From Progne subis subis (lineage: Eukaryota; Chordata; Aves; Passeriformes; Hirundinidae), in assembly GCA_022316685.1 (NCBI GenBank), contig JAKJHU010000038.1, positions 1,970,384 through 2,034,383 of the forward strand: 64,000 nucleotides of DNA. The letters run 5' to 3'. Both the position numbers and the translations under genes were made by a program. Each line of letters opens with the position of its first letter. The stretch's first letter is position 1. This document shows, piece by piece, positions 26,401 through 39,600 of this stretch. The notes below the pieces were generated by a model. The model saw only the letters and a list, made by a program, of their open reading frames with translations. It had not been told where the DNA came from and searched no databases.

Positions 26401-29400
26401 GCAACACGAGCTCTGATGCTGGAATCAGTCTGCACACACTCACTTCGGGAAGCAGAGGGAGCTGTCTGATGGCAATTACAGTTCTTGCTGCCGGGGAGCC
26501 AGGTCACAATTAGCAATCTGGGACGCAGCATCACAGCTTGCAAAAAGACAGGCCTCGTATGCTTGGGAAGACAAAAGAGGATGCATCACATTACACTGTA
26601 AGATAAAGCAGGTATTTAATTCATACCTACAGAATAATTACATTTCCTGTGACTGAGTAACAACTGTCAAGTACTCATTGATATGGGATATTTACAGCAG
26701 GGAACCTAAACTTGATTCTTTTGTAGTGGGAAAATCCCCCACACCTCTTCTTGAAAAACTGTAGACTAATAGAAGAGCCATGACGATCAAACGAGTATGA
26801 AGAAATACAGTACCCCAGAAACATAACTGTGTCGGGTACAAGGAACAGGCTTTTAAAGTGCAACCAAGATCAGCAAACACAGTGAATTATTGTAGCAGCA
26901 CACCTACTGGCAAATGAAAACAACGAATTATTAAGAGTCACGGTTAAAAGGTATTAGTAAAAGTCTTCTTTTTTCACAAATAGGAAATCCTGCTGTAATC
27001 AAAATGACTGTGGTTCTCTGTTTCAGCACTGTTAAACCCAGCATATGGAGCTCTCATCCTGCTGCCCAGTGAACCTGTACTCCTGGAGATGATCAAGAGC
27101 TGTGCTGGTGTGTTTGGTGATGGCCAGTGCTGTGCATGTGGCAGGAATCACCTGAAACAGACAGTCAGTAGGGGCCTTGTCTTCAGAGGGTGCCCACAGC
27201 CAGAAAACACAACAAGGAACCAGAAAAAGCCCCTAACTAATGGAAATAAGGAAATTAGCTACTGGTAGGTCTGGTTGTATACCCACAAGGACAAATGTCA
27301 GTTTTACCCTGTGGGCAACCTTCCCAAAAGTAAAGGAAGAAGCTTAACTGAGATTAATGGCCTTTTTTACTGAAGCCCATGGGAAGTCCTAATAAGGCAA
27401 TGTGTTAAACAGTGAATGTAATTTAAAATACACGCAAACTTTAGGAGATATAAATAGCGTATGGTGCTGAATGAGATACGTCTTTTACCTTTCTTACAGT
27501 GCTTTTTAGAGACAGTTTTACCTGTTGGATTTAAAGTATCATTCAAGTTTCTATTTTTTTGAAGGCCAACACGCCTGCTTGATGCACCAGCATAACTGAA
27601 AGTCTTAATGATGTCACACGGAGCAGACACTGCTTCGAATGAGCTTCCACTGTGGTCACAGATGATAGACTTCTATCATCTAAGCTAAAGTAATTGTACT
27701 TACTTGTGTTGATTTTGCTTGTAATGACATTTTTTCTAGGTTTTCTTGAATGTCAAACTTTTTCTCCATTTTCTATCATCTGCATTGATCTTACATATTT
27801 GTGCTCACACAGTTGTGACACAACACCTTTCCACAAAAACAAGGCCAAAAATTTTTATCCAGTAATTTCTGCATCAAACCAACTATTCTTAGATGAACCA
27901 GACTGGTATCCTGTTATAAGGTTTGTAATTTGAGAATTTCACATGATAGAGGTTTAAAAATTTATATAAATATCCAACACATACATTCAAGGGTAGGGGG
28001 AAATAATTTACTATTCCCTTCACTATATACTTGTATACTATTATACTTATATTATACAACTCTCCTGAAAAGTCCTACATAAAACAGTCATCATCATGCA
28101 CAATTTTTTTCTTTTTTCTGATACACACTGGGTACGTAAGGCATGTACATGTTCTTATTTATACCAAGATATATAAATACACATCTCGAGTATCCTTATC
28201 CAGTCTGAAATAATTACATTCAGATGCTGAACAGAGTACTTATACAGAGCAGAAATAACTCAAAGTCTGTCATATTTTATCTTCAGCTTTTCCTGTTATC
28301 ATCATTATTAAATAACCTTCCATTTTTACCCAGTAGATAGATCTATTAAAGCAGAGAACCAGAACTTTTCCCCATCTTTACCACATCTACTCAAAATCAT
28401 CTTCTTGCATCTTACCTTTTCTTCTAACCAAAATTTTAATTTTCCTTTGTCCAGAAGTCTGATTCTTTCAAATGCTCTAATGAAACACAAATCCTTCTTT
28501 GTTTTGCAGCCATCCTTCCTTTTATCCTTTGCTTTCAGATCGTGCTTGCATCTTTTCATCTCCTCCTTAGTTGCTGCTCTTGAGTGAACAGCACTCCCAG
28601 CTCTTGTATCATCACCCTCAGCATAACTCTCATAACTTGCAAATTATAGAACACTACAGAAGAAATTCAGGCAGGTATAATTCTGTTGGCCACAGAGAGC
28701 TGTACTAACTACAAACAGCCTGGTCCTAATATTTTACTGAACAGTCTGTGCATAAGCTGAACATTCCTCAATACTCACACCATAAAATCATCTTCCATAA
28801 TTTTTAGTGCTTTACGTGATGGCATTTTTATGCTACACTGATTGACTTAATAAGTTTCTTTGTGTGTATTTTTCTCATGACTAGCTTGATTCATAAAATA
28901 TTTCACTTGGAAATAAAACTTTTCTTAAAAAACTTCATCCTACAAAAAACCTCATCCTACTTGAAGGATGCTCATCCTACCCTAAAGCAATCAAAATCAA
29001 TTTCCTATATCTGTAAAGATCAATGACAGTACTGTGGATAATACATAGAGCAGCAATTAATCAGAATTTATCTATACCATGAAAAAAAAATTATACTTTT
29101 ATTAATTCAAAATGTACTCTTATTTTTTCAGCCTATTTGGTAAGAGAAAAACATAAAATTATTTTATCTCCTACAAGGCAGGTTACCCCAAAATATGGTC
29201 TAGAATCCAAGATTTTAAAGCACATTTTTCATATTATACACAGGACTAATGTCTCAACAGTCCTGACCGAGGTTCTGTGCTTATGGTTCTTCCTCAGCCT
29301 CTCTTGGTACAAGCTCACAGTCAATTCACAATTAAAATTAAATAGTTGCCTTAGCATTTGCCTTACTATTTTTAAGGTGAGAGATAATGTTACTTGGCTT

Positions 29401-32117
29401 TTGTCTCATATTCTTAAGGAAACAAAATATCTCACAAAAATTATATGAGACAAATTAGTAATTTTTATGATAAACTTTTATTGAAAAATTAAAACTGCAT
29501 TGCAATAACTTCTTTATAACTTCAACATTTCTTAAACCACAAAACAGAGATTCTGTTTAAAAAATCTCTTCGTATTTGTCACCATTCAAAAAACAGATTA
29601 TGAGCTAATTCCATGATGATTTTAAAATTCTGGATTATTCCCAAGGCCCCTGCTTCTGGCTGTCTGCTGTGAATGGTATAATCTATCTGCTCTAAAAATT
29701 ACCTTTAATACCACAATCAGAATTTTTCTCATTCAAAATTTCCAGCTGCTCTTGATTTTTATCCAGTGGTCAGTCCTTTCCAAATAAATTTTATCAGTTA
29801 ATAAACACCGCAGCTACCTGTTCAGCTAAGATCTTGTCTATTGTTTAACTGACATGAATTCACCCATGCAAAGTTACAGTGATTGTTCATGTCATTTTTA
29901 AAGCAAAATTGCTACCCCAGAATATATTTTAAACCTCAGAAAAACAAAGTTGCTCACCTGGAATTAAAAGGCTTTACATTAGTCAATACTTCTGTACATC
30001 CATACATCCTAATCTCTCACAGTCAATAGTATATGGATCAAAAAGAAGGAAAATTCCAGGCCAGCCTGTGTCTGAGAAGCTGTGGCATATTAGTCAGATG
30101 GAAATGACCTAATAAGAAAACAGATGAGTTTTCTCACTAATGACTGTAACTGCTCTGTTAAAATCACCTAACCAAGTCAGAAATTGATATGAGCACAGCG
30201 CCTGTTGAACACAGTATGTGTAATAGGAAAACACCCCAGAATCTGATATTAGAATCAAAGGCTTTGCAAAAATCTAATTGTGGTCATCTATGTCAAGACA
30301 CAACGCTGCAGAAAAGCAAAGTAAATGCAGAGGGTAGGAAGATAAATTTAAACCCCCTGTCTTTAGAGGCAACACCTATGCATTAACTGTCTCCCTTCCA
30401 AAACAGGCAGGAGGAGCTCCATTATTCCCACCTAGCTGCAAACCATCAATGGCAAGAGGAAGAATCTCTGATGCTTCTGACCTTCAAGACACAAGATACT
30501 CCATCAAATGAAGAAGCAGAAATTTTAGTGAGCAAAGCATTAAATCTGCACTGAAGAGCTCTAGATCTGTTCCTGACTACATCACAGAGCTGTCAGGAGC
30601 TGCTGTATGAATGGCAGTCAGCTGTATCATGGTCTTTCCTACAGCTTCACGATCAGCATGAAGATGATTCTCTTTACCAAGTTTATATCCTTCAAGGAGA
30701 ATTAACATCTCAGATACTTCAAACTATTATTAGAATATTGAGATGGTGATCTGGATACAGGTTCATGAGGTTAAAATATTAAGGTTAGAGGGTTGAGGGT
30801 AAGTTAGAGCTTTAGTAATACTGTTATTGACAAGAGAGGTGGAGGAAATCAGACATTCCCACCAAAGAACTGGTGGAAATCATAAGAACCACGGTGTTTT
30901 CGTGGAAGACATAAAATCCTCTAGTGAAACTAAGTCACCAGTTATATATCTTTGGATTAATTATATTAGTTCATATTGTTTCTCAAAAACAAGAAGGACT
31001 GAAAGAATTCAAACGTAGCTGCCCTTTGAATAAAGTAAAACTGAGACCAGATTTCAGATAGAAGTCTGAAATAGAAATGTGACGTGCTTCTTCAAAACAA
31101 ACTTCTTTCTGTAGTCTAAGAACAGCTCTTAGTTTTGATGAATAGCTGGTGTTATAAAGAATGGCATTTAATATTATGGAAGTCAGTACTGAAGTCCACG
31201 TTCATGCCAGCTACATCCGTACTGCATGCCTCAAGTCATACAGCACGAGTGGTTACATCAGGAAATGTCGGGTATTGAACACAGTAACACAATAGGCTTA
31301 TCATTGAGGAAGGTTGAGGTTTAAGATCAAGAAGGCAAGAAACCAACTACACTGTCTTGAAAAAAATCTAATGAAAGAAATACTGTATTGGTAAGATTGC
31401 TGGGGTGTTTAATGATATGAAATAACAATGCAGATCTATTTTGAAAGTCATACTCATAAATCTAAAGGTCAGTGACAAATTGACAATAATTTTTAGATTC
31501 AACGCGATTTGAGGAGAAGATTTTACAGAAGGTTATAAAAGAGGAATAAGCTAGAGTCCTATGAAAAGCTGGAAAGGCTGTGCTGTAGGAGACAGCTTTT
31601 AGTGGAACAGCTTCTTCTCCCTGTGCTAACACAGCCACAAATGTGAGACACCATCCTCAAAAGACAGCTGTGGGACCTGCAGGATGGAAACCTCTCTTGC
31701 CTGTAGGTGTCCTTCCACAGGACTGACAGGGGCCAGAGAGACTGCAAAAACTGCACAGCACGACTGTATTTCGCTGAAAGTTTCTAAAATAATTCCATTT
31801 TATTACTGAGGGGGAGGGGAGAGAGAAAAAGCAATTAATTACTGACTTGCAAAGAATCGCATATGAAAACACTTGAAATCAGCATATTCCATTTATCAGC
31901 ATGACACTAAGTCGGTGAACAGAGGATTATTGAATCTCCATTTTGTTCCACTACTCTCTTTCCAGTATGGACTTTTCCACTCAGTAATATTGATTATCTA
32001 ATGACTAAAATTGATCAAGCCACAGATGAATCTGGTGTCTATACTTTGAAAAGCCTAACCAGTTTAAATTATTGGGACAAGCTAGCTGTATTAGAAGATA
32101 TTGAGATTACTTTTGGT
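20475..32117. other. Intergenic region between GORASP2 and GAD1, right part
   Basis: No gene recognised. It contains a T run near 22949-22959, a G/T-rich patch at about 23397-23438 with GTTT units, and three copies of TCATCCTAC at 28935, 28952 and 28972. The rest is AT-rich unique sequence that could hold regulatory elements of GAD1, but none can be named from sequence alone. Confidence 0.6.
28935..28980 (+). repeat. Three short direct repeats TCATCCTAC
   Basis: Exact 9-mers at 28935-28943, 28952-28960 and 28972-28980, spaced 17 and 20 nt, in the intergenic gap. Confidence 0.8.
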
Positions 32118-32127
32118 TTTATTTATT
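32118..32127 (-). terminator. GAD1: Doubled AATAAA polyadenylation signal candidate of GAD1
   Basis: Two overlapping hexamers (AATAAATAAA) on the minus strand, about 1.3 kb after the stop codon. Candidate distal site; two nearer single hexamers compete. Confidence 0.4.
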
Positions 32128-33067
32128 TTATAAGCTCGAAATAGGTAGTGAATTCTATTTCATTAAAAGAATGATGCTGGTTAAAACTCCCACAGAATTT
32201 AGTTGAAATGGTCACAGAGGTCAGTTCTGAAATAAAACTCAAAAACAGGGGCCTTGGTTAGCAATCAATATTCACTAGAAAAGCGTTCAGAACACGGAAC
32301 AGACAGTCTGACATTACAAGAAATGAAACTGAAATTTCTAATAATTCTAATAGATTAAAGGGATCCCATAATTTGTTAGTCTATACACAATGTCAGAATT
32401 CCTTATCTTCAGTAAAATTATCTGTAAGTTATTACTTTAAGGGCACCAGGATTTAAACAAAAGTGTCAACTAATATTTTTTGTATTTTTTCTTTGGCTCA
32501 CAAAGACACTAAAATACCATAAACATTATTTAGAACTTCAATAATATATAAATAGGTTACATTACAAACAGAAGAAAATACAAGACAATTCTTCAGCATG
32601 GTAAATCTCTGCATATAAATAAGCAAATATTTCAGATACCTACAATTAAACAGTTATCTTGCTGTAAAACGATTACATTTAAATCCTTTTACACAAAGTC
32701 ATTTAACAATAATATACACAATCTACACAAATTAACCTCTAAAAATACAGCAATAATATACCTGTTACAATGACTGCTACTGTCATCCCCTGATTTGACA
32801 CTAAAGGGCAAGTACAACTATTTTACTCAAAGGTGCTCTTAGAGATTGCTGTTTTGTACGTGAGAAAAGCACCAACAATAAGATCTAATACTGTTATACA
32901 TTTTCTTTAGCTCCTAAGAATCTACATTTTAGAAATGTTTCTATATGTTTATTTCTGTCTGGCAGAAAAACTTGTAGCACATTATCCACATCAAAGTCGT
33001 TGAAGGAAAACTTAATTTTCTTAAAGTGGAAAACATGCTGTGGCCTAGATCTAAGTTTATAACCACT

Positions 33068-33118
33068 TTTTAAATATATATATGTATGTATATATATAAT
33101 TATATATATTTATTTATA
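33068..33118. repeat. AT-dinucleotide-rich low-complexity tract
   Basis: Imperfect TA repeats with TATG and TTTA interruptions, within the GAD1 3' UTR; it includes one AATAAA on the minus strand. Confidence 0.85.
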
Positions 33119-33427
33119 CTGTACATATATACTGTGCAGAATTCTTAATTTGCTATTTTAATACTTATTAATTTTCTGCTGTCTACGATAAACAAGACCA
33201 ATGTAAGAGTCAATAGTACTTCAACTTCAAGATAATACATTTTCCCTCAATAATATGATCTACCAATACATATATATTTCAGTAGCCTATAGTTGTTTTG
33301 TTTTAGGATCTCTTAGGAGTTGGAACTTACAGAAAGAGAATTTCCTTTAATCACGTTCTGCAGAACTGGGTAAAAAAAATAGCCAGTGCCGGAAAACAGT
33401 GAATTAGAGAAATAAATAATTCAACCA

Positions 33428-33601
33428 CTACAGCTCCTGCCCCAGTCTCTCAATTTCCTCAATGAGGAAGTCAATGTCAGACTTAGTTGCTGCTGGGTTT
33501 GAGATGACCATTCGGAAGAAGTTGACTTTATCGCCCTGAGGCTGATATCCAACCATGGTGGTACCTGACTCCATCATCAATGCCTTGATTTTTGGTGCCA
33601 C
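33428..33601 (-). CDS. GAD1: GAD1 coding exon 17 (stop codon)
   Basis: 174 nt encode residues 534-590 and the stop TAG (33430-33428). It begins [20 protein letters not shown], has Arg563 in [12 protein letters not shown], and ends IERLGQEL; human GAD67 ends GQDL. The acceptor reads AATAAAG, preceded by a CT microsatellite. Confidence 0.98.
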   Translation of the reverse strand: MAPKIKALMMESGTTMVGYQPQGDKVNFFRMVISNPAATKSDIDFLIEEIERLGQEL

Positions 33602-36600
33602 CTTTATTGTTAAAAAGACAGAGAGAGAGAGAGAGAGAGAGAGGAGAAAAATTATTCTTTCCTTGTATGTCACAGCATTTCTTAATTCAGAAAAAATAAT
33701 TTGCCAGGTGTTTATTTTAATAAAAAATGTCTGTGACAAGATAAAGCTTGAAAAATTAAATATGTAGGATTGGCTATGTAAAGGAAAATTGACAACAATA
33801 ACATCCATCTTTTTGATTTACAAATTAATAGCATCCAGTGTTCACTATGTAATAATTTTATATATTAAACTTGTATTTTGTTTCTTTATGCTGTAGGTTT
33901 TGTCATGAAACATTTTCTGCTTCTGTATGAAAGTCCACTCCAGATCTTCTTGAGGTTAATGGATGCTTTCCATGAGAATATTACGTATTCTCAAAGCATT
34001 TTGTACGTGGGGACATCAATGGAAAATTTTCAACAAGGTCTATGTCATAAAGAATATTTTTTGTTAGCATAAGCCATGGAAACTTCCCAGTAGTTTTGCA
34101 GTACTTTGCATTTACCACAATCTCACTTCCGTGGCTTAATTTACAAGGCAAAATGTTCTGACAGTCTTAATATTTGGTATTGACTAAGCCCAGTTTTTCC
34201 ATCCAGACCTTCATTCTCCTGTGCTGCTCTCTGCCAGACAAGGTCAGACGTCTGGCTCTTTTACTGTTTTGTGGAATGCTTTATGATGTCCTCTAACATT
34301 TAACAGGGTCAAATCAAATATTTCATCTCTCTTGCTGTTTCTTACCTCTTACCTCTATTTTCCTCTATTCTCTCTTTTTCTGGCAATTTCTTTATCTAAC
34401 ATGGGACTGGCTTGACCCAGGAATTTCACCCAGGAATTTCTGTTCTCTTCTATACTCTTTCCTCATTGTGATGTAGTCATTAAATCCTCTACAAAATCTC
34501 CCAAGTTTGCCCATTCTTCTCCCTTCCCTAACACACAGACACAAAAGAGCAATTATTTTTTACGTCTGTGAAATCATTCTTTTGTCTCCTGAATGTATTT
34601 CATACCACTCCTATCTAAAACACTACTACAAACTTACTGCATTTTTCTTCCCTCAAGTCCTGAGGAACATGATATCTTTTCTGGTGGTGCTTCTATGATG
34701 CCTTCACTTCCCTCTACTACTTCAAATAAGGGTATCCCAAAGTCCTCCAAAGGGTATTCATTTTCACTGAAATGCATGAATGCATTTGCATTTAAAATCA
34801 AAATAAATACCTGAGAAGGACCTTACAGGTTTTCATGTCCTTTACCTGTCCAAGCATTTTCAAACTGCCCTTCTGTTTCTCTTGTTGATGAGCTGTCCTA
34901 TCCAAAGTAGACTGTGAGGTCTGTAGGCCTAGCTACTCTTTGAAGGCTTCTAACACTTGTGAGCACAGGATAACTGAATATGTTCTGAATCTGGTTCTAT
35001 TGGGAAAACATGACTTCAGCAGCAATATAAATAAAGACAAAAGTGAACAAATATCAAGGTCATAACAAGCAACGGAGAACTGATGTCTCAGAATTCGGAA
35101 TTATCTTTTTGACATTTAACCAAAAATACTTACCCTGTGTAACTTTTCTCTTCTCTCATCAGAGTCTGGCATGCCCCTGAGACTTGGAGGAATATACCAA
35201 AAACATACATTTGTATGCTCTGGCTGCAAGAAGAGCACAACATATACATCAATTAAAAAACCTGTTCAGATCAGTTCCACACTAAAGATAGCATATTTTA
35301 TCACAGACATGAAAGACAAAATATAGCCTTTCCTAGTCCTGCATGTTAAACAGAAAGAAATGGATTGTACTGCTGCTTGCCTCTGCTGCCTTAGATTCCC
35401 TCTACATCGTCCCATTTGCAATATTTAGGTTGCTAATGAAGTGGAAATGCTTTTCACCTTTATGCAGTTTTATGAGTAACTGTTTTCCAAGATCACAGCA
35501 AGGGCAACCCCATTTTCCTTTCCTTAGTAAAAGGAGAAATGAAGTTTATACTATGACCCAAAGGTTTATGTAGTGGCACTAGCAACAGAATACACAGCAA
35601 AAGTAGCAGATTCTCAGTTATGGACATAATAATCTCAGTATGAGTGGGTTGTATTAAAGTAATTTTCATGCCCTAGACTGAGAAAGCCTCTGCAGAAGAG
35701 GAGGAGAGAAATCTGATGTTTATGGTACAAAACCACATGTATCTGACAGAAAAAACCCTGCCCATATGCCAATACTCATGTAGTTCTTTATAAAATAAGA
35801 GCAGTTTTGTGTGGCTGTTTGAAGAACTGTGAGAAGCATGAAGACAGATTTGGCTCATACATATGTGAAAGCAAGCTTACCTCCCCTTCAAAAACCATCT
35901 CAAATTCTTCTCTGTTTTTGATTTTAGTGTAGAGATATTCTGCTAGCTCCAGGCATTTATTGATCTGATTTTCAAATCCTACTGTACCCTGTTTTAATAA
36001 GAAAGTAAGTATTAATTATATGGTGATTTTTTTTTTTTTACACTCTGATACAATCACCTTTTCAGATAGGTTTCACTTTTACGTATTTTCAGGCAGAAAA
36101 CATTTAGCAGTATTATTTCTTGTAACTTAAAAGTAGCATTAATCAATGGTAAAAAAGTGGCCAAAAGTGTCCCAATTATAAATCACTATTTGGTTTGTCC
36201 CATTTTAAGAGAATTTATTATGAAAACAACAAGGACTTTCACTATTTTTGGTAGATTATTTGAGGTCTTTCGTATTTCTTCCAGTTTCCAAAAATATTAT
36301 AGATATTATTTCCTGGCTTCACAGCTGCTGGTTAAAGATCAGAAACTCGGAATGGAAAGTTGAAACTGTAAGAATTGGAAAGTAAATTATTTCCTCTGAC
36401 CAGTTTGCAAGAAATGAGCATTTAATCAGCAAGAAAAAGTCTGCAATATGGTTACTAGGAGTCACTTGCCTACTTATTGGTATCATGTCAAGATCATAAT
36501 CCCAGAGAAAGTGTATGACTGTTAATAACAAATATTGGTGTGGTTTTTTAAAGCACATTTTATACATGAATGAAGAAGCAAGCATTTTTTCCCAAACTGA

Positions 36601-39600
36601 AAATTGTTTTATGATTTTTAGAGCTTATTGTTAGATCAAATTCACTTTAAAAATTAGACTCTAGACAGGTTACCCAACTGAATTTCCATTTTGCTAGCGG
36701 AAGATCAAGAATAACAGTAATGAGATGACTGCAGATAAAGCAATAAAAATGGAATGTGTTTTCTTTATTATATGATTACTCCATCTTGTAACATGTAAGC
36801 CCAGACATAAGCCCATGTTTAAATTCAGCCATCCAGGCATACCACTGCAGTACCAGGTAATCAGCTGTGGAATCATCACTTGGACAATACTTCCTCAGGA
36901 AAAGGCTTTGTTTTCCAAGTCACTTATAAGTTCTATGTATTGAAATGTAATGTTCAAAGGACCCTTGTAAGTCATCAAGGCTACTCTGCCGTTACTATAA
37001 GTAATCTGTTGTGAAATATGTATGCAAATGTAGAGCATCGCAAGAGATCATTTTGGTGCCCTGCCCTCAGTAGTTTTTCTGCAGGAATCATCTAGTGACT
37101 TAAGTCTTTCTTCTAATTGCCATCTGAATTTACTGACAGCTAGCATTGTTCTACAACTCACACAGTTCCTTTCTGAATTAGTACTTGGATACTTGTGTGC
37201 TTAGAGATTGTAATGACAGAAACATTTATGTCAAAAGGAAGTATTCTATTATGAGACACTTAGAAATTAAATACATTTCTGGGTATGGAGCTAAACTCTT
37301 ATTTACCTTTGCTTTCCACATCAACCAGAATTTGAAAATGTCCACATGTCGACCACACTGGATTGCCTTATCTCCAGTGTCATAGGAGACATCATACTGT
37401 TTGTCTGGCTGGAAGAGATAGCCTGCACACATTTGATTGCAGCCTTGAAGGATACCCTACAATGAAAAATGTGTACACTTACGTAACTTACCTGGCATTT
37501 GTGCAGGAGAGAGTGTACACGTTAATAACGTATAAAAATGTACTACAGGAGAATTGTTCTCTCACAGGACATATTATAACATACTGACCTTCTTTTGTAA
37601 AACTGAGCCACAAAAGTAATTTCATAACCTAAGGTGGTTCTCTTAGAAGTCTCTGAGTAGTCATATGTTTTTACATTCACAAACATCCTCCCTGAGAAAA
37701 CATTCACAGATTTATAGTTTGATAGATACTTAGTTTGTGATATTACTTTTTACCCATTTCAATGTATAAGGCTGTGTTCATGAAACTTAAATTTATGATT
37801 TGTTAAATTACACACTAGAATAAAGCTGTGGTCTCTCAGTGCAACAGATTGCTACACAAAATTAAGTGAAAAATGTAATTGAAGGTTTAAGCTTTGTATG
37901 TTGTTCAGCTTTATGACACTAAACGTTAGTGGTAAGTATAAGCACAAATGACATAAACTGGATATTTTTTGCATACAAATAAATACGGTTCACAGACCAA
38001 TAGAAATTTATAGACAACTGTTAAAAATATCTGGCAGAAACACCAAGCAACAAATTCCTGTAGGTTACACAGAAGCCTTACATGTGACATTTCTAAAATG
38101 GCTTGCATTTTCTTTAGAGTTTATTAGTGTTTTTTGCAAGAAACTTGAAGACACCAGTGTGTCTCCTAAATACAAAAACATCTACCAAAGTTCCCACAGA
38201 GAACAAAAACTTGCCAAAATCCTGCAATGGCTAGCACAATAAGTATGTATGCATGTTTCCCTTGCATAGATGTGTTTTACAAAGGGAAATAAATGCTGCA
38301 GTCCTCAGTTTAGACTTGGATCAGCTAGAAGAACAACGGCAGACCTAAGGCTGCAGCTTACAACTCCACCATCTCAGTTCTATACACAGAGATTACTCCT
38401 TCAACTGAGTGCTTCTAGGAGCAATTGGCATACAAGAGATTAGTAGATGACATCATTAGTCCTATCCACATATGATATGATTTTCTTTTTTATCATTAAA
38501 TAAAAATATGTGCTGCTTAAAAGAAACAAGATGCTGTTTTTGCTTTCATTGATGGCAACAAAGAATCTAGATGCCAGCCGTAAAATATAGAGTCATAATA
38601 AAAGCAGCATGTTTTCTTCTTAACAGAACTGGGAAACTTCTAAACCACTCTCTAAGGTAAAAAACTTGCTTCTTACTTGAGCAGTTTAGTCTGCAAGCAA
38701 GTACTAAGACTGAGGCTCTATGTTCAATATATCATAGAAACCACAGGGCAGGTGTTCAGATGAAGTACATTAGCATGGCTCTATTGTTGCTGTTCGAATA
38801 TACAAAGATCCAACAGGTGAGGATCCGACCTCAGATAGATTTAAAAAAGCCAAAAACCCCAGGACAGATAAAACAACTTCCAAAACACAGTGTAAATCCA
38901 CACAATTATTCCTTCCAAAAGAAGTTTTGAACTTAAGCAGATTTTGCAGTACCCTCTCAAAAAGTAGGGCTTGATATTTACTTTTTTTTTTTTTTTTTTA
39001 ATGTTTAATTATTAAATATAAGGCAGACCTTCTCCCGGACAAGAATGGCAGAACATTGTAACAACACTCCCATCATCTTGTGTGGATTCCAAGTGACTGA
39101 GTTGGCTCTGCAAAAAAATTACACATTCAGATTGGTCTGAAAAACAGAAACTTAATCTGGAGCAGTCTGTTTTCTGCTTTCAGCTGGAAATACATGGAGT
39201 TTTGACCATGATGATATCACTATGGATATTATTACTGCCTTAAGTGTCTTCTTTCCCAGCTATGCTGTCCAGGAAAGGAATTGTTTTTTGTGTTAACATT
39301 GCAATATCAGACTTGTGATATTATTACTAATACAAGCTAATTAGTATCAGACTGATACAGTAACATCATCCCCAGAAGAGTCCTCTTCTAGAAAAAGCTC
39401 TACTAAAAATAACAAAACCACTTTGACAGGTTCTATCAATTCAGGGTACTGATGGGGAAAGTAAGGCTGTCAGAGAATTTAAGGACTGATATGAATTGTG
39501 GGAGAATATGGTTCTTGATTAAACACCTGCTGAAAAAATAGAAAGGAAATAAAATGACGTTATGCATGCTTACCTCCTTTCCTTGTTAGAGCCACAGCCC

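Larger units (their letters stand above)
32118..33427 (-). other. GAD1: GAD1 3' UTR (predicted extent)
   Basis: AT-rich sequence after the stop. AATAAA hexamers on the minus strand are seen at 33114-33109, 32953-32948 and, doubled, at 32127-32118. The last would give a 3' UTR of about 1.3 kb. Which site is used cannot be told from sequence, and alternative polyadenylation is possible. Confidence 0.5.
33602..35133 (-). other. GAD1: GAD1 intron 16
   Basis: 1.5-kb AT-rich intron. It contains the CT microsatellite at its 3' end and a perfect 13-bp direct repeat (ACCCAGGAATTTC) at 34415-34440. No further exon or transposon recognised. Confidence 0.75.

Noticed and set aside
12720..32117. Many ORFs of 60-134 codons in the intergenic gap
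   Set aside because: Random-length frames with no conserved motif, no consistent splice sites and overlapping partners on the other strand.
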